Below, one piece after another: positions 5,607-7,860 of a DNA stretch of 7,860 nucleotides. The DNA lies in NCBI GenBank assembly GCA_028290765.1, contig JAQGJF010000794.1, forward strand, positions 1-7,860. Reading direction: 5' to 3'. The notes under the pieces were generated by a model. It was not told where the DNA came from and ran no database searches. It was given only the letters and a program-made list of their open reading frames with translations. The translations under genes and the position numbers were made by a program. Positions within the stretch are counted from its first letter, which is position 1; each line of letters starts with the position of its first letter. The DNA is from Tardiphaga sp. Lineage in GTDB: Bacteria; Pseudomonadota; Alphaproteobacteria; Rhizobiales; Xanthobacteraceae.

Positions 5607-7649
5607 GTGGCGATGGCGGCTCCATCCGGACATGTCCTGATCTGCTCGTGCGACGCCACCATGCCGCTCGATGCAAACTCAGTGCAGCGCGGCTGCCGAA
5701 ACCATCAGGTGACGACGGCGGTGCAGCTCTGCGGCACGGAATTAGAGCGATTCCGCAGCCTTTCCGGCGAGGAGACGCCGCTGACGGTCGGCTGCACCCA
5801 AGAGGCCGCGTTGTTCAAGCAGGTGGCGTCGGAAAGCGGACGGGGCAATCCGATCAATTTTACCAATATCCGCGAGACCGCCGGCTGGTCCAGCGAGGCC
5901 GCCGCGGCGGGTCCCAAAATGGCGGCGCTGCTGGCGGCGGCGCAAGAGCCGGTCCCGGCGGCACCCATGGTCAGTCTGGAAAGCGGCGGCGTGATCCTGA
6001 TCTATGGCCGCGACGAGACCGCCGTCGAGGCGGGCAATCTGCTCAAGGACCATCTCGACGTCACCGTGATGATCACGCCGCCCGCTGAACTCGCGCCGCG
6101 CGCGGTGGATTTCCCGGTGGCCAAAGGCAGGGTGCGGAACGCCCGGGGCCATCTTGGAGCGTTCGAGATCACGGTGGACGATTTCGCCCTGGCGGCGCCG
6201 TCCTCGCGCACGATCTTGTCGTTCGCCGCTGCGCGCAACGATGCGCGGTCGCGCTGCGACATCATTCTCGATCTGTCGGGGGGTCCATCGTTGTTCGCGG
6301 CGGCCGATTTGCGCGACGGCTATCTGCGGGCCGATCCCGGCGATCCCCAGGCGATGCTGCGCGCGGTGCTCAAGGCCCGCGACCTCGTCGGCAGTTTCGA
6401 GAAGCCGCGCTATATCGCCTTCGATGCTTCGTTATGCGCCCATTCGCGCTCGAACAAGGTCGGCTGCACGCGCTGCCTCGATCTGTGTCCGGCCAGCGCG
6501 ATCAGCCCGGCCGGCGATCATGTCGCGATCGATCCAAATATCTGCGCCGGCTGCGGGCAATGCGCGGCGGCCTGTCCGACCGGTGCGGCGTCTTATGCGG
6601 TGCCGCCGGAAGATTTTCTGATGCGCAAGCTCCGCGCGCTGCTGCTGGCCTACCGCGAGGCGGGCGGCGAACGCGCGGTGCTGTTGCTGCACGACGAACC
6701 CCATGGCGCGGCGTTGATCGACGCGCTGGCGCGGTTCGGCGACGGTCTGCCCGCGCATGTGTTGCCGGTCGCGGTCAATGAAGTCACGCAAGTGGGGCTG
6801 GAGAGCATCGCCGCGGCTTTCGCCTATGGTGCGTCGGCGATGCGGTTTTTGCTGCGGGCGCGGCCCCGCCACGACATCTCCGGATTGCAGCGCACCTTGG
6901 CGCTGGCGGATTCGATCCTGCAGGGGCTTGGCTTCGGTCCCGACCGGGCCGCTACCATCGAGACCGACGATCCGGATGTGCTGATCGCGGCGCTGCGCGC
7001 CATCCCGTCCTTGCCGCCCGCGCCGCGGCCGGCAAGCTTCCGCCCGGTCGGCGGCAAGCGCGGCGTGCTGCGCTTTGCCATCGGCGAACTGCACCGCGCC
7101 GCGCCCGATCCGGTCGATGTCATCGCGCTCCCGGCCGGCGCGCCGTTCGGGTCAGTGTCGGTCGATGCGGGCGGATGCACGCTCTGCCTGTCCTGCGTGT
7201 CGGCGTGTCCAACCGGCGCGCTGCGCGACGATCCGGACCGGCCGACGTTACGCTTCGTCGAGGATGCCTGCGTGCAATGCGGGCTGTGCCGGTCGACCTG
7301 CCCCGAAAACGTCATCACCCTCGAACCGCGGATCGATTTTCGCGCCGCCACCGCGCCGGCCAAAATCCTCAAGGAAGAAGAGCCGTTCTGCTGCATCCGC
7401 TGCGGCAAGCCGTTCGGGGTGAAGAGCACCATCGACCGCGTCGTCGCCAGGCTCGAAGGCAAGCACTGGATGTACCCGGGCGCGTCCCGGCGCGTCGATG
7501 TCATCAAGATGTGCGACGATTGCCGGGTCGGCTTTGTCGCCGAGGAGGGTTTCGATCCCTACGGTGCCGAGGCCCCGACGGTCCGGACCACGGATGATTA
7601 TCTGCGTGAGCGTGAGGCGCTGAGAAACGGCGGCGGCGACAAAAGCTAG
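5607..7649 (+). CDS. Polyferredoxin: multi-[4Fe-4S] protein with C-terminal CxxC pair
   Basis: The protein has about 680 residues and no signal peptide or membrane helix. The GTG at 5607 is chosen because AGGA lies 6 nt upstream; the ATG at 5613 is the alternative. The N-terminal part has scattered cysteines (residues 13, 15, 30, 42, 63) in LICSC, RGC, QLCG and VGCTQE contexts. Four ferredoxin-type motifs follow in two pairs. The first is an altered C-x9-C-x2-C-x3-CP (residues 277-294). The others are regular C-x2-C-x2-C-x3-CP at 313-323, 524-534 and 555-565. Between the pairs lies a roughly 200-residue domain of unknown type. The C-terminus has CCIRC (595-599) and CDDC (636-639), resembling a zinc ribbon or rubredoxin-like knuckle. 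Up to four [4Fe-4S] clusters are predicted, so an electron-transfer role is likely. Divergent placement beside TorD and DUF3305/3306 genes points to formate dehydrogenase function or assembly. A further possibility is an iron-sulfur assembly hub. Confidence 0.88.
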   Translation: MAMAAPSGHVLICSCDATMPLDANSVQRGCRNHQVTTAVQLCGTELERFRSLSGEETPLTVGCTQEAALFKQVASESGRGNPINFTNIRETAGWSSEAAAAGPKMAALLAAAQEPVPAAPMVSLESGGVILIYGRDETAVEAGNLLKDHLDVTVMITPPAELAPRAVDFPVAKGRVRNARGHLGAFEITVDDFALAAPSSRTILSFAAARNDARSRCDIILDLSGGPSLFAAADLRDGYLRADPGDPQAMLRAVLKARDLVGSFEKPRYIAFDASLCAHSRSNKVGCTRCLDLCPASAISPAGDHVAIDPNICAGCGQCAAACPTGAASYAVPPEDFLMRKLRALLLAYREAGGERAVLLLHDEPHGAALIDALARFGDGLPAHVLPVAVNEVTQVGLESIAAAFAYGASAMRFLLRARPRHDISGLQRTLALADSILQGLGFGPDRAATIETDDPDVLIAALRAIPSLPPAPRPASFRPVGGKRGVLRFAIGELHRAAPDPVDVIALPAGAPFGSVSVDAGGCTLCLSCVSACPTGALRDDPDRPTLRFVEDACVQCGLCRSTCPENVITLEPRIDFRAATAPAKILKEEEPFCCIRCGKPFGVKSTIDRVVARLEGKHWMYPGASRRVDVIKMCDDCRVGFVAEEGFDPYGAEAPTVRTTDDYLREREALRNGGGDKS

Positions 7650-7723
7650 GGCAGGGCTATCGCATATGGCTGATTGCACCGCGCGCTGATGCGATGGAGT
7701 CCCGCACGAACTCTCAGCGAGTC

Positions 7724-7860
7724 GTCCCTGCGAACGCAGGGACCCATAACCCCTGGCGCGAGAGATGTAGAACGGCATTTGCCCCAGTGCAAAAAAGGGA
7801 GGCCGCGCCGTATGCGACGAGCGCAATTGCGCTCGCGCAGGGGTCCCTGCGTTCGCAGGG
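7724..7860. repeat. Compound palindromic repeat, continuing past the right edge
   Basis: GTCCCTGCGAACGCAGGGAC (7724-7743) is a hairpin with a 9-bp perfect stem around AA. An inverted copy, GTCCCTGCGTTCGCAGGG, lies at 7843-7860 and is cut by the window edge. The match extends inward (GGGACCC ... CCCTG on the left against CAGGGGTCCC on the right). The two copies therefore bound an element of at least 137 bp. The 'TCGTCCCTGCGAACGCAGGGACCCATAACC' type of sequence is one I recognise as repeated in Bradyrhizobium and relatives. Confidence 0.75.
7818..7835. repeat. Perfect 18-bp palindrome inside the repeat element
   Basis: CGAGCGCAATTGCGCTCG is fully self-complementary. It lies between the two GTCCCTGCG arms, close to the right one. 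It could be part of the folded structure of the repeat or a dimeric protein site; no adjacent promoter-like sequence is visible. Confidence 0.6.

Larger units (their letters stand above)
7650..7860. other. Gene-free region after the polyferredoxin
   Basis: I find no supportable gene in these 211 bases. The leftward open frame reaching into it continues as the antisense of the polyferredoxin gene and is a shadow. The region is dominated by the inverted repeats described separately. No hairpin followed by a T-run is visible, so the polyferredoxin transcript may end at the repeat structures or by Rho. Confidence 0.6.

Noticed and set aside
6432..7094. 220-codon open frame on the minus strand
   Set aside because: It is antisense to the polyferredoxin region that contains the cluster motifs; rich in Arg and Gln, no recognisable domain.
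7248..7826. 192-codon minus-strand frame entering the right intergenic region
   Set aside because: Its downstream two thirds mirror the polyferredoxin gene and its start lies inside the repeat element; no ribosome binding site or family resemblance.

Overview
The window looks like chromosomal DNA of a Bradyrhizobium or Rhodopseudomonas type alphaproteobacterium (Nitrobacteraceae). The reasons are high GC with strong third-position bias, protein families that I know mainly from that group, and two GC-rich palindromic intergenic elements of the kind scattered through those genomes. This assignment comes from recognition, not from a database search.

Layout. (1) Bases 1-1779, plus strand: the 3' part of a B-type (ba3-like) haem-copper oxidase subunit I gene, overlapping by 4 nt a gene for a membrane-anchored dihaem cytochrome c. 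Together they form the end of a terminal oxidase operon. (2) Bases 1780-1932: a short gap between convergent genes, filled mostly by a palindromic repeat (1813-1900). (3) Bases 1933-5323, minus strand: six tightly overlapping genes. In transcription order they encode a DUF6505-like protein, a DUF6352-like protein, a DUF3305 protein, a DUF3306 protein, a TorD-family molybdoenzyme chaperone and a 41-residue single-pass membrane peptide. (4) Bases 5324-5606: a divergent control region. (5) Bases 5607-7649, plus strand: a roughly 680-residue polyferredoxin with four ferredoxin-type cysteine motifs, a cysteine-containing N-terminal domain and a C-terminal CxxC pair. (6) Bases 7650-7860: no gene; a compound inverted repeat runs to the right edge.

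How it fits together. The minus-strand operon and the divergent polyferredoxin resemble the accessory set found around respiratory or periplasmic formate dehydrogenase genes in these bacteria: a TorD chaperone for the Mo/W-bis-PGD catalytic subunit, DUF3305/DUF3306 partners and an iron-sulfur protein. No catalytic subunit is present. The operon ends in the 41-residue gene and then meets the palindromic repeat and the oxidase genes. The most interesting feature is therefore a complete-looking maturation module whose enzyme is not in the window, lying beside a terminal oxidase. The functions of DUF6505, DUF6352, DUF3305, DUF3306, the small peptide and the polyferredoxin are not established, and a joint role in formate dehydrogenase assembly or electron transfer is inferred from context.
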